DNA of 64,000 bases from Micromussa lordhowensis (Eukaryota > Cnidaria > Anthozoa > Scleractinia > Lobophylliidae), in NCBI GenBank assembly GCA_964020085.1, contig OZ026600.1, positions 27,134,283 to 27,198,282 on the forward strand. Direction: 5' to 3'. The notes under the pieces are model-generated. The model searched no databases. It was given only the letters and a program-made list of their open reading frames with translations, and was not told the origin of the DNA. How positions within the stretch are numbered: position 1 is the stretch's first letter; the number at the start of each line of letters is the position of its first letter. Both the position numbers and the translations under genes were made by a program. This document shows, in pieces, positions 21,306 to 32,108 of the stretch.

Positions 21306-21586
21306 AGTGGACTGCCCTCACCTCCAGATCAAGTGGTCTAGGTTCAAGCCCTGTCCGGGGACATTTTGTTGTGTTCTTGGGCAAGACTCTTTATTACTCT
21401 CACAGGGCAGGTGAATAAATGGACACCTGCTGGCATGGGGAGTAGCCCTGCGATGGACTAGCATCCCATCAAGGGGGGGGGGGGGGGGGGAAATAGAAAT
21501 ACTCCTGGTCACTTCATGCTACTGAAACAGGAGATAAGTGCCGGCCTGATGGCCACTTGGCTGGTATGCAGGCTTTACCTCTAACT
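21306..21586 (+). mobile_element. tRNA-derived SINE-A copy
   Basis: Follows the SINE-A consensus visible in this window: B-box-like GGTTCAAGCCCTG, then TGTGTTCTTGGGCAAGAC, CTGCGATGGACTAGCATCCC, a poly-G expansion, GAAATACTCCTGGTC and GGCCTGATGGCCACTTGGC. The 5' A-box region is degraded. Confidence 0.7.
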
Positions 21587-22274
21587 AGATTGGATGCCAG
21601 TCCATCACAGGGCAACCCCAGCATTTAATGTTCTAGATGTACCCTTTATTCTAACTCCTGGCTGGAACGAAGGACTGGGGGAGTAAAGTGTTTTTCCCAA
21701 GATCACAAAGGTCCTAGCCAAGGTTTGAACCAGGAACACAGTCTTGATCTGGAATTGAGTGCACTCACCACTGAGCCTCTGCATCTGTAACGTTAAGATG
21801 ACACTCGCCATTGCACCAACTACATGTAACTAGCGATACAAAGTGCGGATAGTGCAGTGTATACATGTAGCTCTGACACAGTAGTAATGATGCTAGAGTA
21901 CATGTGTCTTACATGTTGGGTTCTATTACAAGGAAAAGCACTCAACGTTAGTGTGTGATCCTGTATGAAATGAATCTTCCACCCAGATCTAATCGACACT
22001 GATGGTAACAAGTCTGTGCATGCGTTTAGGGCCAATTGCTTTCTTAAGAAAATAGTACCACAAGGAGAGCAAGAGGTTTTCTAAAAAAGACAGCTTTGTG
22101 AGGTTATCAAATTAGTATTACTGTAGGTGTAACACAAACCCTACACCACCCCACCCCCTTTGCCACCAGGACCGCACACCATTAACACAATAAATTAATT
22201 ACTCATTAAAAATTCAGTGAACATTAAAGTTTACACCTTAGTGGTTTAGCAGACAGCAATTGGATTTCATTTTG

Positions 22275-22440
22275 CATGATAAAAAACAATTATTGGATGA
22301 GGTTTTTGTGATATCCAGAATAATCAAGGTCGAGGTAAGGGTTATCAGCCGAAGCCTGAGGCTGAGGCTGATAACCCTTACCAAGACCTTGATTATTCTG
22401 GATATCACAAAAACCAAACCTAATAATTGTTTTATTATAC
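22275..22440. repeat. Long near-perfect hairpin
   Basis: Arms CAATTATTGGATGAGG / TTTTTGTGATATCCAGAATAA and their reverse complement, about 80 bp each, meeting at CCGAAGCCTGAGGCTGAGG. Open frames on both strands here are by-products of the palindrome. Confidence 0.75.
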
Positions 22441-23473
22441 ATTGAACGAACGTAAAAACTTGGAAGTCATGTTTCTGCTTCTTCACTGACGGCAAGCAAC
22501 ACGAATCGCGCGAAATTGGCATGATTACCCTTGGAAATCATGCACTGCGGTCATACATGACATGATAACCCGTGACCTTGACATGATTATTGTATAATTT
22601 GCAGTTATGATGTCACGAGCGCTGATTTCGAAAATTCACTGTAGGCTTTCGGCCAATAAGAAAAGAGTTAGAGAGTTGAATGTATAATAATAAAGAGCAT
22701 TGTCTTCATGTTGAAATGGTTAACACAGGTTGACAAAAAAAAAATACCAACAGATATTTTTTCTGTATCCTGTTCAGTGTTGTTATATAATATTCTAGCA
22801 CTTCTCAGTGCCTCTCTGATGAATTAACACTACCACTCTTTCTCAGATGAATTGCTGTTATAATAGTGTCAACTGGATGCCCTGCAATCATTGGTCACTT
22901 TCTTGATTCAAAACATTACCACATAAACCAACAGTATAAGCCAGAAATAACACCCTTATATTATTGTTATTAAGTACACTGTACTTATAACTCAATAAGT
23001 TGACTTCACCTTTGACAAACTGTAATTTATTAGCATGTCAAAATACACTTTTTGCCTGGTTTGAAAAAAAACTTCAGATAGGGGGTTCAGAGCTACCTAA
23101 TCTTTTCAAAAGTTTAAGGTGGCTCAGAACCTGCCCAACAATATACGAATCCTAGCATGCTGATTACAAAATTGATCAACCTCAATTGACAAGTAACAGG
23201 GTCGCCAGACTCATTCTTGAGTTAAAAGCAAAGCTAAAACTGAAGCCTGGGTCTAATAGCAGTTTATACCATAGCTAACTTAACTAATAACGTCAAAAAA
23301 TTGTATGATCATAAACCAATGAACGGGAAATTATTTGTATCATATCATTTTGTTATTTAATAATATTGAAGCACTACTGATGAACAGTCACAGTATTTCA
23401 ATTTCTAAAGTATCATGTAAAGAAGTGCTGAAAAATGCTTCTAACTGTTACCAGCAACCTTAAATGAGGTAGT

Positions 23474-26400
23474 TTAACGGAAAAACTTAAGTTTCTCAAT
23501 TAACCACTCCTCGGTCATTTCTTCTACAGACCTTAACTCGAAAATCTGAAAAACAAAGTGCAATGACAAACGTTAGTGTTTTGTGAACCTTAATTATCTG
23601 AGCCCTATGGGGCTGGGAAAGATATGAGAAATGCGTATAAGGTCCACAAGAGTCCTATTGAACCTTCAAAACATATTAATATGGGATTACTGGTAAGGGA
23701 AGGTAAAGGTAAAGTCTGGATACGAGCCAAGGTCCGTCAGGCAGAAGCTTATCCTGGTTTCTGTAGCATGAAGCGACTTGGAGTATTTCTACTCCCCCTG
23801 GATGAGACGCTAGTCCGTCGCAGGGTTAACCCCAGCATTAAGTTTGTCATACCCATTTATACACCTGGGTCAAGAGAGGCACTGTCAGAGTTAAGGTGTG
23901 TCTTGCCCAAGAACACAATCCAATGTCCCCAGCCAGGGCTCGAACCTGGACCGCTCGATCCGGAGACAAGCACACTAAATGATTGGTTAGGGATGTATTA
24001 CATTACCTTCTCTTGTTTTTTCTTGTTATCTAGCATCGAAATTGGGCACTAAAAATGCTAATTATGGAAAATAATGGCTATTAAATGCAAGACGCTGGTG
24101 AAAAATGACTATTAACCATAAAACAAGATTTTATAATTTGGTTTCTCATGATGATTTAGTTATTAAGTGTCCTCCTTCAAACAAGTGTCTCCCCCATTTA
24201 AAAACCCCCCTCCCCTACAAAGTATATATTTATAAAGATCAGCATCATAATTCAGACCATAAGAACTACAATTGTTTTCCAGTAGAGAGGTTCTTACTTA
24301 AGTGTCACAAGATAATTGGTTTTTCATTACTATCTTGCTTGATATGCTTATTAAAAAAACAGTGCCACTTTTTCCTCCAATCAGAAATAAAACCAAAACC
24401 AATTGCAACTCGCTCACAGGTTTTCCCGCGCTTTGCATCAGCTACATCTAATTACTTCAATCAAACTTTGATTGATTAACTGGATTGTCTTCGTCCTTTG
24501 TGATTGGCCAGAGTGGTAAATTTAGTTTCAGTTTCACAACATCCATGACAATTTGAAACCCCTCTAATGCAACTTGTTTAATAAGGGTGCTTTTTATTGT
24601 CCTTTAACATAAAAACCCTAATTAAAAGCCCTAATCCGAGAATGCTCTCTTAAAAAGAAAAGTTTTTAATCTTGATTTAATGACATTTGGCAAGTTGTTC
24701 CGAATCCTTGGTGCGATAACCGAGAAAGATCTGTCACTGTAGAAAGCTGTTTTAGTCTTAGGAATAGACAGCAAATTTGAACTACTTGACTGCAGTAAAC
24801 GTTGAGGCGTGTAATGAAATAACAGCTCATTTAAATAGGCTGGAGCAAAGCCATGAAGAACGTTGTAAGTGACCAGAAGAATTTGTAAAATTATTCGTTT
24901 GCAGGTTCTTTTATATTGGAGTGATATATGTGGGCTGATTTTTTGTTCTTTCGATATTAGTGCCTAGAGCACCACATGTACAATATTATTTAGTTTTAAC
25001 TTTGGGTTGTGAATGATTGATTTTGATAGAGACTCTCATCAAATAAGCACTGTCTCCATGAGTACCTTTTCAAGTTCTCACTATGACACAGGCTTCTCTT
25101 GACACTGTCAACAACAGGTCAAGTTGTTTCACATGTGAAGAACTGTAATTATAACTGGAAAAAACAATAATTATACCTTGGTTAGATCAAGTTCTTTAAC
25201 AAGGGAATTCTTGGAACCAGAGTACATCATTTGCTGTTCTGGTTTACAACCTTGTAAAAAGACAAATTTCATTGGTAATTACAATCTAAGCTAAAAAATA
25301 CACTGCTTCAACCTACTGGACAAGAGAAGTCAGAAATATAATATCAGTGCCATGATCACTTATCTCAAGTTTGTGTAGCAGGAAACAACCAGCAAGGGTA
25401 CATATGACCAGGTTATTAACCAGGCTCGAAGTAAAGAATAAAGATGGCTAGATATTGGCCAAGACCTCTTTTTGCATGCGTCTAGACTGAGATCCAGTTA
25501 AGGTCAGCTATTAAAGCATGCAAAAAAAGGGAGGGGAAGCCAATACCCAGCCATCTTTCTTAGGACTGAGCAAAGCTTGCTTTTATTGATTAAGAGATCA
25601 ATTTTTTAACAAAAATCTATTGTTTATCAATAATGTCAAGGTTTTCACCTGTCAATTTATATACTAAATTTGTAAGGTGGCCTTGGTTGGATGAAGGAGG
25701 AACTTATCTGCTATATTTAATATAAATTACACTTACCTTGAGGAGAGATGAAGATAAACAAGAGAGGACATGATACTCTTCCATCATCATGTTTAAGGAT
25801 ATAACTGTACAACACATAGCTTTATTATCCAATTAAGGAAAAATTGCAGTTTACCGAGTACCTAAGAAGAGACTTGGCACATTTTTCTCAAAATCTACCC
25901 ATATGACCCCATATCAAATTTCAGGAATAAGAAAATGGCTTTGATTTAATATTCATGCAAAGTAAAATCTGTATCTGTATATGGTGATGAGATAATGGTC
26001 AGTAGATACCTTGTTTTGAAAGGTATTAATAGTTGACCATAATATGGACGTCCAATATCAAAGATATGTGCTGGAAACCAAGGCTGCATGTCTCGGTCAA
26101 TCTATCAGTAGTACTATGGTTGCCAGTTAGCCAAAAAAAGCGCTCAGGTTAGCCTAAAACAATATTACTGACTCGACAGTGGTTATAGCTCTCAAAATTG
26201 TAAGGGTTAATCCTAAGAGACACCCATATCACAAGTTTACTTTTACCTGTAGTACCATTTCATCATTTCGTCATTTCGTGTAGTCAACACACCCTTCCAT
26301 CGGATAAAGTATTAACCATATGGGCGAGAGTATGTTGGCCCTTTTGTGCCCATGTGTGTACCAAGTGACACAAAAAGGATACCGTGGCTGATGTGCAGGC

Positions 26401-29400
26401 AGTTCCTCTCTAAGATCATCAATAGAAATATCCTGAAAAAGGGTATAAGAGGAACCCCTGTTATATGGATGCCATAGGGGCATGCAAAAGTGTGCACATT
26501 TCATTATAAAACAACTTTAAAAAAATGCATGTGGTGATTGGTTTAAAATCATTTTTCTATTCAACAATTAGATTACAAGCTCGAGATTTCCACTGCATGA
26601 TAGCTGATGAGGGTGCAGCCCGAATCCAAGTCAACTATCATCCATTGAAAATCAAGAGCACATATTCTAATCAGGCGCGGATCTAGAATAGATGGTGACT
26701 GATTTCCGAAACAACGAGTGCCTTCTGAGGGGTTCATGGTCACTTAGGAAATGGTATGGATTTTTTATCCTTTAAGTCCCCTTTAAGGGGTATCTGAGTA
26801 ATTCTGAAAAATCTGACCAATTTCCGTAAAATGGTGGAAATCGGTATGGATCCGCCCCTGCTAATTGTCTTAGTACAACAGTATTTGTGATATAACTCTA
26901 GCAGATTTATACTTAAACTCTACAGAAACACAGACCTAACACGAGCTTTTGACGTAATGATGGCACAAACAAAGGGAATTTATATTTTGATGATCAAAGT
27001 AAACAATTGAGTTGTTTTCTTTTTTTGGTTGTGAAATTTTAGAAATAGAAAACATGGTCTTCATGTTTCTATCGAGTTATAGAAGCACAAGTGGAAGTTT
27101 GAGAGAACAAGGAATGCTGAGGAATTGAGTGTTTCCATGGCTTTTTTGAGCGTACAGTGCACTGCTCCTCTCAGCAGAAATTATGTTTTGATCACTTACA
27201 CGAACCTACCTCGTGTTCCTCATCTAGAACTATACGCAATTTCTCTGGGTCGATCTTGACTAAATATGGATGAACAACAAGAAAAAGTCTGTTGTATAGT
27301 GACAAGAAAAAACTTCACGTGTTACAAGCAGAATACTGTTAACAAATTTTAATTATCAAATGTTATAATATAGCAAATATTATAATATAGCTAGGACCAT
27401 GCACATGCTCTGACTGGAGGAAAGCCCATGTTTTGAGTATAAAACATAGAAAAAGCGTGTTTTATTGTTTTTGCCAGATTACCTCTAAATCATAAAGCAA
27501 ATGAAGAAGCCTAAGCCGTGTATTTCACTGTGATAAAACACTCTGGACATTTGAGAACACTCACGAAATATAGAAAACATTTTCCTCATGTTCTCAAATT
27601 CCCATCGTGTTTTATCACAGTGTAATTATGTGGCTTAGGCTTCTTTATTTGTTGAATAAATACCAATGTACATTTTTCACCTTGAAGCATGACATGGTTG
27701 CCACATGCTTCACTATTTAAAATTGCCTGACTTTTCCCTGATAAAAATCAAATTTCCGTGACCATCACCAAATAAATGTCAGATCTTGAAGCAGCTTCTG
27801 GCCTCGACTTACAGTTTTTTCCTTGCTCATAATTTACGGAAAAATATCATTAACATCACATGCAGTGATCTCAAATGTTTCATCCCCCACCTCAATGGTA
27901 CTGAATCAGCCATGTTAAGTTATTTCATTTTTTCCTGACTTTTCATCAAAATGTTGATTTTTTTTAAGCAAAATAAAATTCCCTGACCTTGAAGAATTTT
28001 TCCCTGACCATTTCCTGACCTGTGGCAACCATGCATGAAAATTATCAAAAGATCAAACATTTATCAACCAGACCTGAACGTTACCACAAATTATTCTATT
28101 AGTAGATTTTTCCTATAGACAAGGCAATTTTGTTTAGAAAAGTAATAATAATAATAATAATAACTTTATTTAAGTGTCGTATGTGTTTAGCACTGTTGTG
28201 CTAATTGGGGACACTATAAATAAACAAACAAATATTTCAAATAGAACATAAATTGTTAAGAATCCCAACTGGTGGGAGGCCGACCAGTTGGCTATTTACA
28301 CAACGCGGTCGAGGAGTTGAACTCGGGACTACCGAGAACAAATCCAGATAGTGGTAGGGTGGAGGATTTGAACCAGGGACCTCCAGATTTCAAATCCAGC
28401 GCCCTAAACCACTCGGCCACGCAGCCTCTTCACGCGTTAGTTTTTTAGCACCCCAGTCATTAGACATACTGTGTAACAGAAAAATCTAATGGTTCCTGTA
28501 CAATGTGTATTTCACCAGTCCATTTACACTTACGAATTATAGCAGCTGTAGTTGATTTTTGGTTCTTCCGAAAGCGAAGTAATCTTCCTTTCTCTCTAAC
28601 CTCAGGGTCAATGTCACAGATTTTTAGCGCACCAGTCTTAAATTGATTAACATGAAACACAAGTTAGGATTCAACTTTAAAGAACACAACAACAAGAGTG
28701 TTTTTTTTTCCCTGGGAGGGGAGGGTACTCCCATATAGAAAGGACAGGGGTGCTAGTTTATCAACTCTATAACAATACATTAGCAATTCATTGTCATATT
28801 TTTTTGGTTCAATACCGCAAAAAAGCCCTACAAAAGCTCCTGCTGTGGACCTTTTGGGGCTGAACACCCTAAGAGCACGATGAGCACCCGCATCATTTTT
28901 ATATGGGATGCCTTCCCCCCCCCCCCCCCCCCCAACTGAGGCTTGTTTCATTTCAATCAATATTTATTCAGGGGTATTGAGTCCTTATCTTAGATTATGT
29001 GTAGGTCAGTTCTCCTTCAATTGTGTGACCAAGACTTAAAGGGGTTTTAAATGTGAACTCCTGATGCTCAGGATCTAAGACATCCAGAAGTCGTTCAAAA
29101 AAATTATATACAAAAATATTTTTTTACATTTTAACTGAAAGATAAAAAAGACACCACTGATCAACTGGTGGGAATTTATTTGCTCTATCTCAAACCATTT
29201 TTGTTTTTCTAAAAGTTCCTGGGTTTTATTTTAATACAGAGATAAATATTGTCACTTGTTCTAAAATTCTCAAGGTGGGAAATTCTCTCTTTCCGTGTGC
29301 ACATGTAGCAAGAAAATCTCCAGAAGGGAGTGGGTAGGGGGAGGTACAGCTACAATAATCATTGATCTTCAGGTTACAATTTAAAATAATAAGCTTTGTA

Positions 29401-29669
29401 ATGACTGTACCATGGTTCTCAATAAACACCGCCTATAGTACGCTTGCTTCTCAAACAACTTACCGTAAAAAGCTTAGAGATGGGAGAAGACCCACTTTCA
29501 GTCTGTATTAAAACCCAATACGCTTACACAAGCTTGTGCTAATTTAAATTTATTACAGAGCACTACATATTACATGTACATTTGTAACATCCCTGGATAT
29601 TTATTTAACTCGTAACGAATGTGAAAATACAGTAAAACACTCACAAAACACCGGAAAAAAACTCACCAT
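23474..29669 (-). CDS. GMF: Glia maturation factor (ADF-H domain, Arp2/3 regulator)
   Basis: GMF binds the Arp2/3 complex and promotes debranching and inhibits nucleation of branched actin in the cytoplasm. Exons in coding order: 29669-29667, 28636-28534, 27259-27210, 26432-26362, 25804-25737, 25250-25177, 23545-23474; they total 441 nt in phase (146 residues; human GMFB 142). The first exon codes only the initiating Met (ATG followed directly by GTGAGT), the intron position known for ADF/cofilin genes. Recognisable motifs: [86 protein letters not shown] and [13 protein letters not shown]. The single ADF-H domain spans nearly the whole protein. The exon-1 5' UTR probably extends toward 29860. 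Introns contain a LINE fragment, SINEs and several palindromic repeats. A weak candidate poly(A) signal (TTTATT on the plus strand) lies at 23026-23031. Confidence 0.96.
23695..23975 (-). mobile_element. tRNA-derived SINE-A copy
   Basis: Reverse complement of the SINE-A consensus: GGTCCGTCAGGCAGAAGCTT, ATGAAGCGACTTGGAGTATT, TAGTCCGTCGCAGGGTTAAC, CTTGCCCAAGAACACAAT and the B-box GGGCTCGAACCTGGACCGC. Lies in the last intron of GMF. Confidence 0.75.
24325..24535. repeat. Dispersed repeat shared with 35030-35220
   Basis: CACTTTTTCCTCCAATCAGA, AATAAAACCAAAACCAAT, TCGCTCACAGGTTTTCCCGC and TTTGTGATTGGCCAGAGTG match, in the same order, segments in the intron of the Met-Pro protein gene. No coding potential is evident. 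Confidence 0.55.
24636..24958 (-). pseudogene. Non-LTR retrotransposon (LINE) 3' coding fragment
   Basis: The minus strand is open and reads [52 protein letters not shown] and [19 protein letters not shown]. This is the familiar C-terminal tail of CR1/L2-type LINE reverse transcriptases (HGxAPxYL ... YxxRxFSVxAPRxWNxLP ... FKxxLKTxLF). No N-terminal RT motifs are present nearby, so it is a truncated copy within a GMF intron. Confidence 0.75.
26545..27160. repeat. Composite palindromic repeat (family A plus second palindrome)
   Basis: The left part has AACAATTAGATTA...TGATAG...GGGTGCAGCCCGA and matches the element in 8566-8862; the right part has GATGATCAAAGTAAACAA and TCTATCGAGTTATAGAAGCAC and matches family A. 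A MITE is inserted at 26672-26860. More diverged than the copies at 5085 and 8525. Confidence 0.6.
26667..26865. mobile_element. 189-bp MITE with CAGGGGCGGATC-type ends
   Basis: Ends CAGGCGCGGATCTAG (26672) and GGATCCGCCCCTG (to 26860). The direct repeat CTAAT flanks it at 26667-26671 and 26861-26865; removing one copy restores the CTAATTGT seen in related palindromes at 8840 and 63605. Confidence 0.7.
27380..27655. repeat. Palindromic repeat, family C, copy 2
   Basis: Matches 19740-20039 over the lead and both arms (GTGATAAAACACTCTGGACA, CCATCGTGTTTTATCACAG, AGGCTTCTTTATTTG). The apex has decayed. Confidence 0.65.
28137..28437 (-). mobile_element. tRNA-Ser-derived SINE-B copy
   Basis: The reverse complement begins GCTGCGTGGCCGAGTGGTTT, has a tRNA-Ser-like anticodon region (GGATTTGAAATC), then GTTCAAATCC, a second box GTTCAACTCC, CCAACTGGTCGG and a 3' ATT microsatellite tail (28145-28163). 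A sister copy lies at 56421-56690. Confidence 0.75.
28680..28930. repeat. Repeat related to the 13020-15090 outer element
   Basis: Left ACTCCCATATAGAAAGGACA GGGGTGCT and right GAGCACCCGCAT...TATATGGGATGCC followed by a C homopolymer. The inner part includes CTGAACACCCTAAGAGCAC. Lies in GMF intron 1. Confidence 0.45.
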
Positions 29670-30099
29670 AATGTTCCTGTCTCCGTCTGGCAGCGAGCTG
29701 TGCATCCACGCAATCCACGCACATGCTAAAGACTGGGGAGGAAGATAGGTCCAAACTGCGTACATAGCACTCAAGCAGCGCAAGCTCAGTCCATTTTCTA
29801 TAACATTTACAAAGAAATTCGTGAATTTGAACTGGCTGTGGAAAAAGAATACCACTTAAAAGCAGACAAAAAGAAAATATCGGCGGAGAATTAGCCTGCA
29901 GTGCAGGCGTTTTCCGTGTTTTCAGAAGTTATCGTGATCGAGTAGATTTGTCAGCATTTTGTCTCAGGAGAACTGGGCGGGGAGGGGGTTGGGGCGGATA
30001 GGGAGTACTTTACAAGATCAAATGCTCCGACTGCCAGGCTTCCTACATTTTAGCTTTCAAATCTCTTTATGGTGGCCAATTCACATTATCAACCCAGTT
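29670..30099. other. GMF upstream region
   Basis: Probable GMF 5' UTR and promoter on the minus strand (29670 to about 29960), no TATA box evident. Nothing else recognised. Confidence 0.3.
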
Positions 30100-30660
30100 G
30101 ATAAAACCAAATTATCTTGTTATACTTCCCAACGACGCAGCACCACAGTTTCTTTAGAAACTTGCCCCCTCTATTCCTACATTGGTGAGACTGGCAGAAA
30201 CCTTAACACGAGACTGACTGAACACAAGTGAGCCACGAGAAATGGTGATGTCAACAATCACATTGCTGTACATCATCAACTGACAAACCACAACATTGAC
30301 TGGGACACTGCTCAATGTTTAACCTTCAGTACGAACTATTTTCAACGACTGACTCTGGAAAGCTGGTACACTAACTTAGAATAACTACCGGCCCCTTATA
30401 AACGACTTATATCACGACGTAAACGAAACCGACTAACGGACTTCTAACAGACCGACCTAATTTGACTAACAATAGACGGATCGACCAATCCTATCAGGGC
30501 TAAACTGACCAATCACTTTTAACGGACCAGAATTAAAACATCATCGACTGACAAACACTATTCACTGGACTCTGAAGATGACTTCCGCTCAGGTTGTCGA
30601 AACATCAGTCACCAACAACAGGTCTTTTCAGAACTACCCTCACCCGGACGATCACACACT
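30100..30660 (+). pseudogene. Penelope-like retroelement 3' end (GIY-YIG endonuclease relic)
   Basis: Reads CPLYSYIGETGRNLNTRLTE then HK-stop, and continues in frame as ATRNGDVNNHIAVHH, NIDWDTAQCL and LTLESWYTNLE. YIGETGR...L..R..EH is the GIY-YIG endonuclease signature of Penelope-like elements. The trailing TCTGAAGATGACTTCCGCTC region resembles their 3' ends. An internal TGA (about 30229) breaks the frame. Confidence 0.75.
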
Positions 30661-30683
30661 TTAGGAACTACTTATACTCCACG

Positions 30684-30904
30684 TGGGCCGGGTTGTTCGA
30701 AAGCCGATTAACGCTGACCCAGGATTAAAAGTTAACCGAAAATGTATTTCACTGCTTATGTTTTGTGTAGTTTGAGATTATTCAAACTCAAAACTGAAGG
30801 ACAAACAATAATAAACAGAAAACCTCACCAAAAAGTTGCAAATTCATAATCAAAATTCGCGCTAACCCTGGGTTAGCTTAACCGGGCTTTGAACAACCCG
30901 GCCC
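30684..30904. repeat. MITE with GGGCCGGGTTGTTC-type ends, copy 2
   Basis: Left GGGCCGGGTTGTTCGAAAGC and right GGCTTTGAACAACCCGGCCC are inverted over at least 20 bp; the inner sequence (CCCAGGATTAAAAGTTAACC, AACCCTGGGTTAG) matches copy 1 at 21062-21305. Confidence 0.7.
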
Positions 30905-31273
30905 CGGGTTCAAACCATTTACTGTGATACTGCATGTACGCTTTAATGTCTCATAATTGCCATATGCTAATGAGAACAAATTTTTACCCAATATGGTATA
31001 AGCGTTTGCGGGCGTCTACCTAGGCTTGACATTTTGGCTGGTCGCTTACGGGAAGAGTGAAGGATTTCATAAAACGTCATAGATAGCGCTGGTGACGGTT
31101 TTTGTGGGAGGTTTTTTTTTATAGGCTAATGAAGATATTTTCATATATGAATTATTTCGTATATACATCACATTGTTTTTATATTATCGTAAATTTCAGG
31201 CAGTTTCCAAAATTGGACCTTGTAAACTCGGACTTAACCGAACAGAGCTCGACGAATGAATACCAGCAGTAGA

Positions 31274-31688
31274 ACATTACTTGCCAAAAAAGTCGGACGA
31301 TTTTAATTTCGGGCAAAAACCTGTTCAAAAATAAAACCGTCCGAAATATTTACAGTACAGTATGAAGCATTTAAATTAGCTTCAAGGCCCCTAGTTTTCC
31401 TTTATGGAACGAACTCATGTTGGGACACTGCTTGAGATACGCAAATTTCTCTTGTTTTCCTGTCGGTGTATCTGTAAAACCCTGATAGTGCACGAGAGGT
31501 AAACTATCATTTTCAGAGATGCTGTCTCAGTCGAGTCTCAGTCATGTTTTATAGGCGTAAATTTTCAGCAAAAATCATTGTTTCAGCAAAAATCATTGTT
31601 CAAAAATTTGACCGAAAGTGTCCGAAAACTAAACATTCGAAATAAAATGTCCGAAATTTTGACGTCCGAAGTTTTTTGCAAGTTATGT
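31274..31688. repeat. About 415-bp MITE rich in GTCCGAAA motifs
   Basis: Ends ATTACTTGCCAAAAAAGTCG and CGAAGTTTTTTGCAAGTTAT are inverted with few mismatches; TTTCGGG/CCGAAAT motifs recur inside both ends. No coding sequence. Confidence 0.6.
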
Positions 31689-32108
31689 GTCCATATTTTT
31701 AATTTGATAGTTTTAATTAATTTCATGCTATAAATTCTCCTTAGGTGTATCATTTATATTCCAAATGTCTCCCGTTAGTTAATTGTATAAAATTTAAAAT
31801 ATTTACCCTTCAGTGAAGTTTATTTCATTTATTTCCTTTCATTAAAAAAATAGAATATTAATTGTCTTGGCGTCTCAATTTTCTTCCACGGCGGAACAAA
31901 AGCCATTGCAACTTGAGAAACAAAAAAAACCACCCGACGGTCTAAGTTGTTTATATACACCTGCAAACTAGAAAATCGAGCCACTCTGCGTTCCACCCCG
32001 ACCAACAACCAGCAAAAGGACATAATTATTTTATGTGCGCTGTACGTGTAGTTGAAATTTCCGAACCCGCCTAACCTCAAACGTGCAACTAGCGTAACAA
32101 ACAAAGTC

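Noticed and set aside
22238..22522. Overlapping frames on both strands with matching residues
   Set aside because: The resemblance (VISRIIKV, ITLTKTLIILDITKT on both strands) follows directly from the palindrome at 22275-22440.
28383..28434. tRNA-Ser gene
   Set aside because: A clear tRNA-like head, but it continues into SINE body and a microsatellite tail; a SINE rather than a tRNA gene.
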